A stretch of DNA of 64,000 nt from Caenorhabditis elegans. Its lineage: Eukaryota; Nematoda; Chromadorea; Rhabditida; Rhabditidae. Of this stretch, positions 43,600 through 54,794 are shown one piece after another. The stretch is taken from assembly GCF_000002985.6 (NCBI RefSeq), contig NC_003280.10:12954501-13018500 (forward strand), in the 5' to 3' direction. The notes beneath the pieces are model-generated. The model did no database searches. It saw only the letters and a program-made list of their open reading frames with translations, and was not told the origin of the DNA. How positions within the stretch are numbered: position 1 is the first letter of the stretch; each line of letters opens with the position of its first letter. A program made the translations under genes and the position numbers.

Positions 43600-46303
43600 T
43601 TAGACGAAATCCTTCCGAGGTAATGCTGGAGCCATTTTCGTCACTGACTTGTCAAGCTCGTTGAGATTGCGCTGCACACTTTTGATTCCGATTGTGATGC
43701 GAGTTTTGGGGAATTCAAAGTAGGCGATTGAATAGAACAAGGAATTACAGCCAACTTCAATTAGTTCAGCAAGCGAGAAGAGGTTGTAGGCTGAAATTTT
43801 TATGGTTTGAAATTTGGAATTTTTCAGGGAGGCTTAAAAGCTTGAAAGCTTGGAAGGTTCTACATATAGCTTAGAGTTTTATAATTTTACAAGATTTTAC
43901 TCTAAGGTAGGCACGTGTCCGTGCCTGCCTACCATTTTTTTTCTGATCAAAACTTTTATTATTAGAGGCCAGGGAGACATGGATTAGAAATTGGTTTCAA
44001 ACGCAGAGTAAGTTGTAATACATAATTTTACAGAGTTTTTCAAAATCTTTTCATATAGGCATACACAAATGTTGCCTGCCTACTTTCCATGCGGCCTATG
44101 CCTGTCTAGTGCCCACACTGCTAAAGTATGAGTGAATAAATCAATTAGGATAATATCTAGAACTTTTCAAAGCTTAGAAGCAATTAAAAATCACTAAGTA
44201 GGCATGTAGGTAGGCAGGCTTGTGCTAGATACCTGCGCCTGAAAACGTGCCTGCCTTTCATGAAAGTTCAAAATTTGATTTTCAAATCACTTAGACCAAA
44301 CAATACCAAAAAACCTTACCATATGGGGAGCAATGTGCTGTAAAATATGGGTACGTTATAGGCGTTGATATGGCACAGAAGTACCCAACCAGGAAGATGA
44401 CGCATTTTATTCGCCATGTGGTTTCCATCTGAAAATGTTGGATTGAAGTTTAACTGGAGACTTAAATTGGAAAAAAATAGAAAATTTGCTCAAAAAAGGT
44501 TTCTTACCGTATCATGAACATCCCTGCAACCTCCAAAATGATGCAAAATGATATTGAACAACATGTTGAAGTTGAAGCAAATGATCCAAATTGCAAAGCC
44601 AAGAGCGTGAAGGACTAAGATTTTAATTCAATATATAAGTTGTTACCGTAAAGAACTTACTAAATCCCCCATTAATATCCACCACCGATACCAAAACCAA
44701 TCCTAACGGCTCAGCCCAAAGTGTTAGCATATAGACGTAGTTGACTCTGGCGTACCATACAGATTTTGGAGCGGAAATGAGGAATAAGCGGCGGTAGAGC
44801 TGAAATTACAAAGATTTCAAATATCTAGAAGCGTTTAAAGGTACATACCATCAAGAAAAATAACCTGGGCGGTACATGGATAAACATTATCATCATCCAA
44901 ATGTATTTCTGGGGCTGCCATATTCCGATGGAGTAGGACACAGGAGGTAGCGTTCTGAAATTTTGATTTTTTGGGTTTTTACGGAGAACTAAAGGTTTTA
45001 GATTTGCTGTTGGTACAGATACTGTAGAGGTTCTCATATTTTGACAACAAAATATAAAAAATTAATGTATCAAAGATGAAGGTTTTATTTTTCAAATAAC
45101 AAACTTTCTTTATCATATCAATATCAACTTACTAGTCAACATCACAGAAATGACAAGATTTCAAAGTAACAAAAAACTCACATATTCATGTTCGGACACT
45201 CTTTGCATTCGGTGAAATTCGACACTTTTTCGAATTGAAACAGGTAGGTGTAGGCGACCACAAAGTAGCATCCAGCTCCGGGGAGAAGAGCTCCAAGGCA
45301 GACGACCCAGCGGACTGAAAATGTAAATTTGGATATACATAGGTCGGAACTGGGACTATGTTTAGGCTTATGGGTTATGTCCGGGATTTGGCTCATGCTT
45401 AAAATTATTTCTGGATTCATTTTTAGACTTAGGCTTACGTTTAGGCTTACGTTTAGGCCTAGGCTTAGGCTTAGGCTTAGGCTGGAACTTCAGGGCACTG
45501 CTTCAGTTTAACTTGAGATTATGATAAATTTTGGCTTTAGTATCGGTGACGGTTTCACTATAGCATTAGGCTTAGAAATAGGCTCCGACTTACTCATTTT
45601 CGAGCTCATGAAAATAACGAGCCTGATACTTTGGTATCGGCCTAAGCTTTGTCCCTGGCGTTTTATAGAAATTAGCGAAAATGTATTTAAAGCTAAAGCT
45701 GGACCTAAACCAGTTGTGCACAGAAAAAATTTGCTTTATTGGAAAATAATTTTTATCTGACTTGGAACAACCTTGGATAAGGTGTTCAAAAATAGTCCGA
45801 ATGTTGAAAATTGCCGGTGAAAATTTCCGTAAATTTTTCGAAAATTTTCACATGCAATATTCAACATTCAAACTATTTTTGAATGTTTCTCAGTTGTTTC
45901 TACTAAAATCCAGTTATTCAAAAATACAGTTATTCAAATTCAAATAAAGGGAATATGTTTCTATATTGTATCGTTAAATGTTTTGAAAAATATTGGAGTA
46001 ACATGCCCAATCGTTTCACTTTGTAGAAGTGCCGGTCAGAAATTGCCGCGCACCCCTGACCTAAACTAGTCACATTCCGGCACACCCAAAGTACGAATTA
46101 GTTACACTTGCTCTTTCCAGACATTTGACAAGTTCATCACAAAGCTAGCTTAAGATGAAACTGAAAAAAAACTCACTTCTGAGCATTTTCTCCACAGTAT
46201 CCTCGATCGGCGACTTCATCGGCTCCTTTTTAAGCTTCGCCTTTTCAGCCATCGACGCAATCGTCATCGACGTCGTCATTTGTGGTGCTACGGCAGCAGT
46301 CAT
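43600..46303 (-). CDS. PGAP2/FRAG1-like multipass membrane protein
   Basis: Seven exons in frame: 46177-46303, 45182-45314, 44849-44954, 44661-44799, 44508-44614, 44320-44428 and 43600-43790; 303 residues. A 43-residue cytosolic start (many Met/Thr/Lys) is followed by about six hydrophobic segments: WVVCLGALLPGAGCYFVV, IWMMIMFIHVPPRLFFLM, YVYMLTLWAEPLGLVLVS, LGFAIWIICFNFNMLFNI, KCVIFLVGYFCAISTPIT and LIEVGCNSLFYSIAYF. The loop FTECKECPN before SYSIGIWQPQKYIW resembles the FPEC...PSISAAIG region of the PGAP2/FRAG1/DRAM family. PGAP2 acts in GPI-anchor lipid remodelling in the Golgi; whether this paralogue does so is inference. Introns 43791-44319 and 44955-45181 hold GGCAGGTAGGC motifs; intron 45315-46176 holds a TTAGGC run. 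Confidence 0.82.
45424..45482 (+). repeat. Interstitial TTAGGC telomere-type repeat
   Basis: The run CCTAGGCTTAGGCTTAGGC at about 45459-45482 contains perfect TTAGGC units, preceded by degenerate TTAGGCTTACGT units. TTAGGC is the nematode telomere repeat. It lies in the first intron of the PGAP2-like gene. Confidence 0.8.
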
Positions 46304-47148
46304 CAGTCTCTCTCTGACCGCTCGGAAGGCACCGATTCGTGTCTGGCCACTACCTTTAAATACTTGTAATTTATGATCGTGTCAGGTCTTGTTTCAACTC
46401 ATTTTTCTCCACCCCCTTTGTGGTCAAAGAAGAGGGGTCAATGTAAATAAGGAATAAGAAACAAAAAAAAAACATATAATAGAAAGAAGCAGAAAATGGA
46501 AAACAAGAATAAAGAATAAAGGAGGAAAACAGTTAGTGAATTGAATTGAATAGAAATCAAATTCAAACAATGAAGTCAAAAACTAGATCCTTGGCATGAA
46601 GTTGAAAAAAAAATGAAGAAGACGCTGAAACTTATATATGTAGGTGTATAACATAATCAACTTTCTAAGAAATTTTTTAAAGGGTTTTTCTAATAAATTC
46701 AATGCTAAATTCAATTTGCAAAAATATGTTCAACTTTTGGAATAGAAACTGATAGGTCTAGTGCAAATGGGACAACCGAGGGATTACATTTAGTTTTGAG
46801 TGTGAATCAATTTCTACTTTAAAAGTTCATGTTCAAGTTGAAAAACCATTCGATCAAAATATTGTATGAAAAATTAATTAATTCTTGGAAAAGAGACACT
46901 AATTGAAATTGAAATTCCATAATAGGTGAGAGGGTAGTTGGAAAACAAAATTTCCATCCACGCCATTTGTGCAATGTTTCAGAAAGTTGAAATTTGAAAA
47001 AAATCAAATAAAATATTTAAAATTTACAAATAATAATTTTATGGAAAACCGATATAAAAGTAGGTTGCGATTTGGTGAATAGACTACAAGAACTACATAA
47101 CTTTCAATATTCGTATGTAGTCTACTTTTTTACAGTGACTTAAAGGTG

Positions 47149-47885
47149 GAGTAGCGCCAGTGGGGATTTTGTCTTTTTATGATCCAAAACAGGGGCGTGC
47201 GGCAAATCTCTTTTTCCAATATTTGCCGAGCTCGGAAAATTCAACAAATTCGTCAAACTTGCCGTGCTTAACAAACTCTAAAATATTTGAGATTTTTTGA
47301 TGTTTTTTGGAGCACCAAAACTACTGAATTTTGAACAAAAATCGGGTTTCTGAATAAGTTCCGTGTAGTTTGTCTGCTTAAGCATCAAAGTAACTCAATT
47401 TTGTGCCATTTTACTAAATTTCTGGGGACAAAATCAATAGTTTTGGTCAAAATTGTATTGACAAAACTTAGATGTGTGCAACAAATTTCAAAATTTGCCG
47501 AGCTGGGCAAACGGCAAATTCGGCAAATTTGCCGCACACCCCTGATCCAAAACGACCAAATACCATAATAAAACACTCCAAAAAATTTTAGATTTTTCAT
47601 AATTTTCGGTCAAAGTTTTGACAAATTGCCAAAAAAGTTGAAAAATGTGAGCTTTTGAGAAAATCCAACAATGTTTCAATACAAATAATTAAAACAAAAT
47701 TACAGTATGAAAAGTGTAGAAAAATAATTTTTTTTGTTCGACTTCCAAAATTATGAGTGGCAAAACTTTGACAGTGAATAAAAAAATTTCGAAAATTTTT
47801 TGAAAAGTTTTATTATGATAATTGGTCATTTTGGGGCCATAAGAGTAGTTTTTAACAATTTCCCCGCTGGCGCTACTCCACCTTT
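47149..47885. mobile_element. GTAGCGCCAGTGGG-family element with intact inverted ends
   Basis: TAAAGGTGGAGTAGCGCCAG at the left is inverted at the right as CTGGCGCTACTCCACCTTTA; the match is about 25 bp. Without the nested insert (47191-47543 plus one target copy) the element is about 375 bp, close to the other full copy at 17881-18317. Confidence 0.8.
47191..47543. mobile_element. GTGTGCGGCAAAT-type element nested in another element, perfect 10-bp duplication
   Basis: Begins AGGGGCGTGCGGCAAAT and ends AATTTGCCGCACACCCCT. It is flanked on both sides by GATCCAAAAC (47181-47190 and 47544-47553). Other host-family copies read the same target motif once before GACC (for example near 49270), showing the empty site. 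Confidence 0.85.
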
Positions 47886-48540
47886 AACTTCCGCGAAAGC
47901 TTTATATTTAAGATAATTTCCGGAGAACTAAACTTTCAAAAAGTTATACCATGAATTTTTTTTCAATATATCAGGAACCCATAGAAATAGCCAATTTATA
48001 ATATTATATACAAAAGCTACAAAACAATCATGCTGGCATGCCATAATCACCCCACGATACTGATCTCCAAATCCTAATCAAAAACCGACAAACTCGGAGA
48101 GTGTAAAAGAAACGGGTTTCAAAAGTGGCAACGAATCGAACGAAGAGGTAGAAGAAGGATGGGAGGGAAACAGAGAATCATTACAGCCCGATATGACATC
48201 TCTACTTTTGTTCGTCGCAGTCACCAACTACCTTGAAATTTTGCCTCAAGAATCTGGTTTCGGAGGTCACGACCACGAGAAGCTAACTAGACTCGTCGCG
48301 CCTCCCTTTTTACTGTTTTCATCGGGAGAAGACATCTATTTTTCAGTTCTCTATTTCTTGATGTCTATTGAATCATTATCAGTTGTCGATGATGTGATTG
48401 CTTCCGTAGATCACACGCACTTTCTCGCATTACGTCTGGAGGTGTTGGAAGTGTAAGATCAAAGGACCTTGCAAAAACGTACTTTTTAAGTGTGATGGAT
48501 TGGTTCTCTGCAGGAAATCATGAGGTTTTAATTTTTACGG

Positions 48541-48593
48541 GGCTTAGTCTTAGACTTAGGCTTAAGCTTAAGTTTAGGCTTAAATTTAGCTTG
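48541..48593 (+). repeat. Degenerate TTAGGC-like run
   Basis: GGCTTAGTCTTAGACTTAGGC followed by TTAAGC and TTTAGGC variants. Confidence 0.55.
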
Positions 48594-49210
48594 TGATTGG
48601 GCTTTTTATTGTGCATATGAAGTATTGGTCGTGTCGAGACCGTATTTTTGCATTAAAAAACTAAATTTTCGCATTTGATAATTTTTTGTCAAATGCGTTT
48701 TTCAGGATTGTAGGCAAAAAGGCAGAGGCGCTTAGGTGCGCGAAAAAATGATTTAATTCCACTAATAACATTTTTATCTTTCGAAAACCATAGCTAACTC
48801 TAATTTTAAGACGAAACAAAAAACTTCGAAAAAAGTAGGTCATACCTTGGATGACGTTAGAAACAAAACACATGAAAAGACGATCGTTTCATGTGACGAC
48901 TATAGCCAAACGTTTATGATCTTGGAAATTGGCCGAAGACTGTTAACAAAATGGTTTTGACGTCAAGATTTCTTGTGTCTGGTTGTTCAGGTTTTCCAAA
49001 AAAATGTCACAAATTTGAACAAGAAAATCAGGTGGTCATAGATAATGAGAAACTTGGGATGAATCGGAATTGGTTTAATGTAGAGATTTGAGAGGTAAAG
49101 GTCAATCAATTGGAAGATATTTTACGGGAAGATTGGGAAATAAGGAATTTTGGCCAAGTTTTGTTGAACTGCCAAATTTTTGATAAATGTAATTGTAATT
49201 TTTATAAAAT

Positions 49211-49625
49211 TTTAGAAAATTGCGGCAAGTTTAAAGGTCACGTAGCGACAGTGGGAATTTTGTTCAAATACACTTATAATGATCCAAAACGACCGATTAT
49301 CATAATTAAACACTCCAAAAATTGTGTACATTCTTCAAAATTTCCAGTCAAAGTTTTGGCACGTTGCTAAAATTTTGGAAAATATGAGCTTTTGAGGAAA
49401 TCCAAAACAATGTCGCATGTTCCGACCTCTACAGTGTTTTAATACGAATAATTAAAACAAAATTACAGTATAAAAAATGTTTAAAAAAAAAATTTTTTTT
49501 TGGTCGACTTCCAAATTTATGTGTGGCAAAAACTGTGTAATTGTCTTTTTTGAGACTAAATAATTCAAAAATTTGTTGAAAAGTTTTATTATGATTTTCG
49601 GTCATTTTGGCATTTGCTGTCAAAC
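49211..49625. mobile_element. GTAGCGCC-family element, diverged
   Basis: Starts TTTAAAGGTCACGTAGCGAC and AGTGGGAATTTTG; the body has AATGTCGCATGTTCCGACC and GGTCGACTTCCAAATTTATG. The right end decays into TTTGGCATTTGCTGTCAAAC. Confidence 0.55.
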
Positions 49626-50999
49626 ACTTGTCTCGTTAGCGAGAGGGTCCTTCAAATAATATTTTTCACGGCAAAAGGCAGTAGGCAGGCACGTAGGCAT
49701 AAATGTGTGCCTTTTTATGATATTGTAAAAGATAATATGAAACAAAAAAATCCGGTACAGCGCAGAAGGGCAACGCCTCGACCAGATGGTTTTCAAAAAA
49801 TGTAGTGGGTGTGCCTAGTGCAAAAGCAACAAAATAGAAGTGGAGTGCACAAAGTTGTCTTATCAATAATGACAAAAATGGTGTTGGGGGAATTTTACAA
49901 TGTTTGCCAGGAATTGATAACAAAAACGGAGTTGAAATCAGTAGATCAATTTTAATGAACTACCCTAGAACATTTGAAACAGCTGGGAGGCACTCAAAAA
50001 TTGATGGAATATAAAGTGGAGGTTTCCAAGTTGAAAAAAACTAAATCCTAAAACCAACCAACTTGAAACAGCTGCAAAATGGTTCAACTGTTTCCCCCCT
50101 TACCCTCACACACTCCACTCCTCCCTCCACCAGAGAATATGGCGTGGCAGACAAGATTTCGCGCGAAACGGTCATAAATCAAATAGGGAAATTGAGATAT
50201 GGAAAAGACGGAAGCGGTGAGACGCAGACACTGTGAGAATAAAGGATATGGTTTCGGTTATACGGTTTTGATTGGAATCTTCTGCACACAGAGATGTCCG
50301 TGCTTTACTTCAACTTTTTTTTGGTTCCTTAACTGCCGCCACCATTGTTGATAGTAGTAGTAGTAGTCATCTGATTTTATGAGTGGTAGTAAAAATAGTG
50401 AGGAGTGTGATGGATACAGTGAAATTTGGAGTACGGTTTTTTTTTATTGAAATACCTTTTGATAATACTGTGATGGAATTTTGTAGGAGCGCTGAGACTG
50501 ACAAAGTTGATAATATCAAACTTGGTAAACAATTTTTTGTGCAGTCTTCAATGTTTATTGACTTTTGTGTTATATTCATTTAAAAAAAATCAATTTTTAT
50601 GTTTTTAATACGCGTTCTGTCTGTAGGCATTTTCAACACAAGTTACGCCTGCCTTGTAGGCCTTGAGGTAGGTTTTTCGCCTATATGGGAAAGCTAGATT
50701 CAACTGATAGTTATGATTTAGGTCTAATTTTATATTTCTTAATGTAGCTATTCATTTGATCCAATTGTTTGATACCGCTTGTCTAGTGATAAAATGTAAA
50801 ATTTTTCTTATAAAAATTGAAATTTCGTTTTCCAGTTTTCGCCTAATCTATGTAAACCTAGAGGTTAATCAAAAATAATTATTGTTTCCACAACATTTAC
50901 ACTTCAATTATGGTTGAATTGTGTGTAGATTACAGTGGTTCAAATTTGCAAAATACTCTAAATTACTAAAAAAAAAAGCCTACATTTTTTTTGGGTAAC

Positions 51000-51430
51000 T
51001 TACCAAAATTTTAACTGAAAATTTTGAAAAATCTAATTATTAGAAATGTCTTAAAAACTATAATGATTCAAGACGATCTGATATCATATGAAAACACTAA
51101 GTTTTTAGATTTTTCATGCTTTCCGGTCAAAGTTTTGGCAAATTGCCAAAATTTTGAAAAATATGTGCTTTTAAGGAAATCCAGAATAATGTCGCATTTT
51201 CCGACCCCTACAATATTTTAATAAAAATAATTAAAACAAAACTACAGTGTAAAAAATGTAGAGAACATTTTTTTTGGTCGACTTCTAAAATTATGAGTGG
51301 CAAAAACTGATTAATTTTTGACATTAAATTTTAAAAATTCAATAAATGTTCAAAAAATATCCAACCGTTTTTTATGATATTCGGTCATTTTGACACCAGA
51401 AAAGTAGTTTTCTACATTTTCCCCCTAATG
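51000..51430. mobile_element. GTAGCGCC-family element, ends lost
   Basis: Body motifs TTTTGGCAAATTGCCAAAAT, AATGTCGCATTTTCCGACC, GGTCGACTTCTAAAATTATG and GATATTCGGTCATTTTGACA are in family order; the termini are not preserved. Confidence 0.5.
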
Positions 51431-52122
51431 ACAAAGTTTTGGCAAATTGTCAAATTTTCAACTACATAGAATTGAGCTTAATATGAAATTTGTAGCAATG
51501 CCGCAAGTTCAAAACTTTCAAATAATAATATGCAATGAATTAATAGAAAAGTTGGCCATTGTTCAGACTTTAGGCGACAAAATTAGCGCCACTTTTTGCC
51601 GCAAAATTAAAATTTTCAATTTTTTTTTTTTTTGAAAAATTGTACTTTTATATTTGGCACACTTCATAAAAGTCTTCAAACATTCCCATCTTTGATTCTG
51701 AATGTTTACCAAAGGAAATTGACATCAAAGTTTGCTCGTACGGTTTTCATACTATTCTGTACCTACAGTTTAAACTATCAGCCTGTAGTTCAGATGTCCA
51801 AACCAAAAGTCTAAACTTTTAAACTAGAATTCTTATCAACTTGAACTCTCGAACAGATCTGACTCCAACATGTCGCCAACAAAATTTTCTCAATCAACAT
51901 TTTTACTATTCTGCACATGTGATCATTTTTATTTCCTTCCAAAAACCGATCTCCCTGATCGGGTATACTTCGTTTTTTGTTCAATCTGTTTTTCTGAACT
52001 CTACACTCAAAATTCCTAGTATTTTTGACATCTTTTCTCTCTATTTCTGACCTTCTTATCACATGATAACCACGTTGTTTCTTCTACGAGTGATATTAAG
52101 ATACAGTATAGCGACGGAAAAG

Positions 52123-52128
52123 TTTATT
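52123..52128 (-). terminator. Polyadenylation signal for oig-2
   Basis: TTTATT on the plus strand, 31 bases past the TAA at 52159. Confidence 0.6.
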
Positions 52129-52158
52129 GGAAGAAATATTAAAGAAATCTAGCAGAAT

Positions 52159-53663
52159 TTAGTCAAGAGTCTTGAAAACCTCTTTTCCAGTGCATTTGTA
52201 GATGTACTGCTGCTCAACGGAGTGTGAGCCATGGGTGTTTGTAGCAGTCACTTTGTAAACTCCTTGGTCCTCTTGGGTAGGGTTCTGGAAACATTTTCTT
52301 TGTTATTAACTTATCTAGAATGCTCATTTCTGGAAATTCATATGAAAATATAGAGAAGTATTTGTACTTTTAGAAGATAGCGTTATTTTAGTGAAGATTA
52401 TGAAAAAGTGATCAAAATTGGCATTTGATTTAAAATGTGCCAAGTGAGTATGCCGATGGGTGTTACGGCATTGAGGCAATTTTTTAGCAACTTTTTGAAA
52501 TTTTTAATATAAAGTAATTTTATTTTCAAAAAGTATGAATATTCCCATTGCCTAATTTTCATCATCAAGCTTCATTTTTGAGCTGAATTTCAAAAAAATT
52601 GTATGTGAATTATGCTGATGATCGATGGTGAATCTACCCAGTTATGGTGCATCTGACAAGTTATGGTACATTTGACCAGTTACGGTGAATCTAACCAGTT
52701 ATGGTGCATTTAACTAGTTATGGTACATTTGACCAGTTACGGTGCATCTAACTTGATATGGTGCATCGACGGTGAATCTAGCCAGTTATGGTGCATATTT
52801 ATTTTTGTTGGAAAATTTTAAAAAATCAAAAATAGTGCATGAAAGTTGACGTTTGCCAAAAAAGTGCCGTTAAAAGTGTTTAGACAAACGACAACTTTCA
52901 GACACTATTTGAACTTTTTTTTCAAACTTTTCAAAAAAATTTGTATTTTTTCCAGATAGAACAAACCTTTCTCTACGTTTCTATGTTAATTTTGCATGAA
53001 AAAAGTTGGATTATCATTTTGAAATAAACATTATTGTGGGTTTGCCGAAAAAATACCGCACAGCCCTTAAATATATGTTCGATTCCGATAAATGAAAAAA
53101 AAAACTTTCCGAAATTGTATAGCCTATTTTCAATTTTTGTTCCTGCCGGAGACCATCCCAAACTTTCCAGGAACGGTTTTTAAAAGAATGGCCGACATTT
53201 TCTAGGTCAATAAATTGTTTCTGAAGTTTTTTACTTTAAAATAAATGTGAAACAAAATCTCGAGGCAAGTGTTTCGAAGGTCAATATTACACCATGTTCT
53301 TACAATTTAAGTTTCCCTCTAAAAACCAGATCAAGTGTTCTATCCGTTCCTTTCTTCTTATTCTCTTCTTAATCTAGAATCCCGATCAGTTTATCAGTAT
53401 TACAAAAATCTTACTTACCTTGATATGCAGTGTAACTGTGAACTTGCCAACCATCTTCTTGATCTTTGACACGTAACGATCACCAGTCAGCTCTTTGTCT
53501 TTCAAAAACCTACAGTAGTTAAGGTTAGGGGTTCATAAACCAAAATCTTTTACCATTTAACTGTTGGTTGTGGATTCGCATTACAGATGCATTCGAACAG
53601 AACTGATCCGTCTGGAGCAATGATAAGCGATGGAGCTTTCTCGAAAAACGGAGCCAAAACCAT
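52159..53663 (-). CDS. oig-2: Single immunoglobulin-domain protein (OIG-2)
   Basis: Three exons in frame: 53554-53663, 53419-53509 and 52159-52284; 108 residues forming one I-set Ig domain. Visible landmarks: FEKAPSLIIAPDGSVLFEC (B-strand Cys at about 25), NPQPTVKWFLKDKEL (core Trp), and EDQGVYKVTATNTHG (F/G strands). There is no signal peptide; the start MVLAPFFEKAP runs straight into the domain. The F-strand cysteine is replaced: Y-K-V where most I-set domains have Y-x-C, so the classic disulfide cannot form. Both points fit an intracellular, titin/twitchin-like Ig fold. The name is recalled (Y38F1A.9). A TTTCAG acceptor stands one base before the ATG, suggesting trans-splicing. Intron 2 (52285-53418) holds a minisatellite. 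Confidence 0.85.
52631..52797 (+). repeat. Minisatellite, about 20-bp unit (CAGTTATGGTGCATCTGAC)
   Basis: About eight units of (A/C)(A/C)AGTTA(T/C)GGT(G/A)(C/A)AT(C/T)T in oig-2 intron 2, mildly diverged. Confidence 0.8.
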
Positions 53664-53664
53664 T

Positions 53665-53671
53665 CTGAAAC
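53665..53671 (-). promoter_or_regulatory. Likely trans-splice acceptor of oig-2
   Basis: Minus strand GTTTCAG immediately followed by A and the ATG at 53663. Confidence 0.6.
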
Positions 53672-54339
53672 TAACCTTTTAGAACTAATAAGATGGCTGA
53701 ACATATGTAATGAAAACGCTCGAAGAGCTTCTCACTGATCAATTCCGTCAGTAACAGGTGACGGAAGCTGAGAGATTTGAGGGGCAGAGATGGAGAGATG
53801 AGTAGGCGGAGGGAGATGAAAGAGCACTTTTTTCTGAAGCCAACATGTTTAATAATATTGAGAAAAATGTTGAGGGCATTGATTGATTTGTTGGTTCAAA
53901 GCAAGTCAATGAATTCGATACACGCGATGAACAGCAATTGAAATGGCATAGAATTAAAGTTTTGGTTAATAATTCACTTGATTCTATGAATTTTTTTAAT
54001 TATTGTATTTTTCTGATTATTAACATATCAATTTCTTATTCTTATAGAGTATTTTATATTTTCAGTCATTGATAGGACTCCATACTTTCTGGACGCGAAA
54101 ATTTCCAATTTTTTTTCCCAAAACTACCTTCTATGAAAAGTTATTTATTCATTGGAAATCTCGAATAAAATTATCATTTCAAACATTGAAAAATGTTTCA
54201 GCATTGAACGCAACAGTTTATTTTCTGTTTTTTTCTACTATAAAACTTTTGTAAAATCACTAAAAAACGAAGATGGATCCCACTTTAATATATTTATGAA
54301 CTGAGTACTAAAAGAAAACAAAAATAATTGTATCCAAGT
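53672..54339. other. Interval between oig-2 and the SKP1-like gene
   Basis: AT-rich 668 bp, no recognised gene or repeat family; probably the oig-2 promoter and SKP1-like 3' UTR. Confidence 0.5.
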
Positions 54340-54794
54340 TTATTTGAATTTGTGAATGGTGATTTTGGTGCTTCTCTCCGGAGCTCTGCCTACACAGTGC
54401 GGCATCGGATACACTTCATCTAACCTCTCTACCGGTGTATTTTCGGCTCGCAAAAACAGTTCAGAACTAGTAATATTAATAAGAATTGGCATTCGAAGAT
54501 ACTTGGCGGCCCATATCGCATCTTTCAGTTCCTCTCGATCCAATGATTTAACATAGTCAACTTCCCACGTAGAAGTGCTCGGAACTTCGACTCGATGACG
54601 GATGCACCAGGTGACAACCATCTTCATGGTAATTCCTTTGACGTTCGGAACTGGTATCACATAGTTGGAAGCTTTTCCCTGTTGGACTTGGCTTGCCATC
54701 TGGGAGAGGATCTCCGATTGATTCGGTGGACATTTCGAAATAGTGATCGTCGAAAGTTTTGAGTCTATAGAGCTCTTTTGATGACATGATGTAC
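54340..54794 (-). CDS. SKP1-related (skr-like) protein, 5' exon not found
   Basis: A single minus-strand exon begins after a TTTCCAG acceptor at 54795 and stays open for 150 codons in the frame with two spare bases at its 5' edge. It reads SSIDSKLSTITIS (BTB/SKP1 first strand), NQSEILSQMASQV, YVIPVPNVKGITMKMVVTWC (the SKP1 LPNV...L.KV..WC signature), DREELKDAIWAAKYLRMPIL (the LF.LI.AANYL.I..L helix) and ends ITIHKFK. The usual C-terminal F-box-binding extension (EE..R.EN.W) is absent. The upstream exon with the start codon was not found; the first in-frame ATG in this exon is at 54699, which would cut off the first BTB strand. SKP1 links F-box proteins to CUL-1. It could be a pseudogene or a divergent SKP1/BTB protein. 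Confidence 0.65.

Larger units (their letters stand above)
46304..52122. other. Gene-free interval between the PGAP2-like gene and oig-2
   Basis: Starts with the 5' region of the PGAP2-like gene. Contains a GTAGCGCC-family element with a nested insertion (47149-47885), TTAGGC-like TTAGGCTTAAGC sequence (48541-48593), two more GTAGCGCC-family copies (49211-49625 and 51000-51430), a TAG trinucleotide run (50353-50367), and GCAGGCACGTAGGC motifs (49680-49700 and 50625-50680). An 87-codon open stretch at 48193-48456 has no recognisable similarity. No RNA gene is evident. Confidence 0.6.

Noticed and set aside
46155..46376. 73-codon plus-strand open frame
   Set aside because: It is the antisense shadow of exon 1 of the PGAP2-like gene.
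48193..48456. 87-codon plus-strand open frame with an ATG
   Set aside because: No recognised domain, no splice context and no nearby expression signals; kept as unannotated.
54557..54787. 76-codon frame starting at the ATG just after the SKP1-like acceptor
   Set aside because: The SKP1 similarity is in a different frame throughout the exon; this frame is not conserved.
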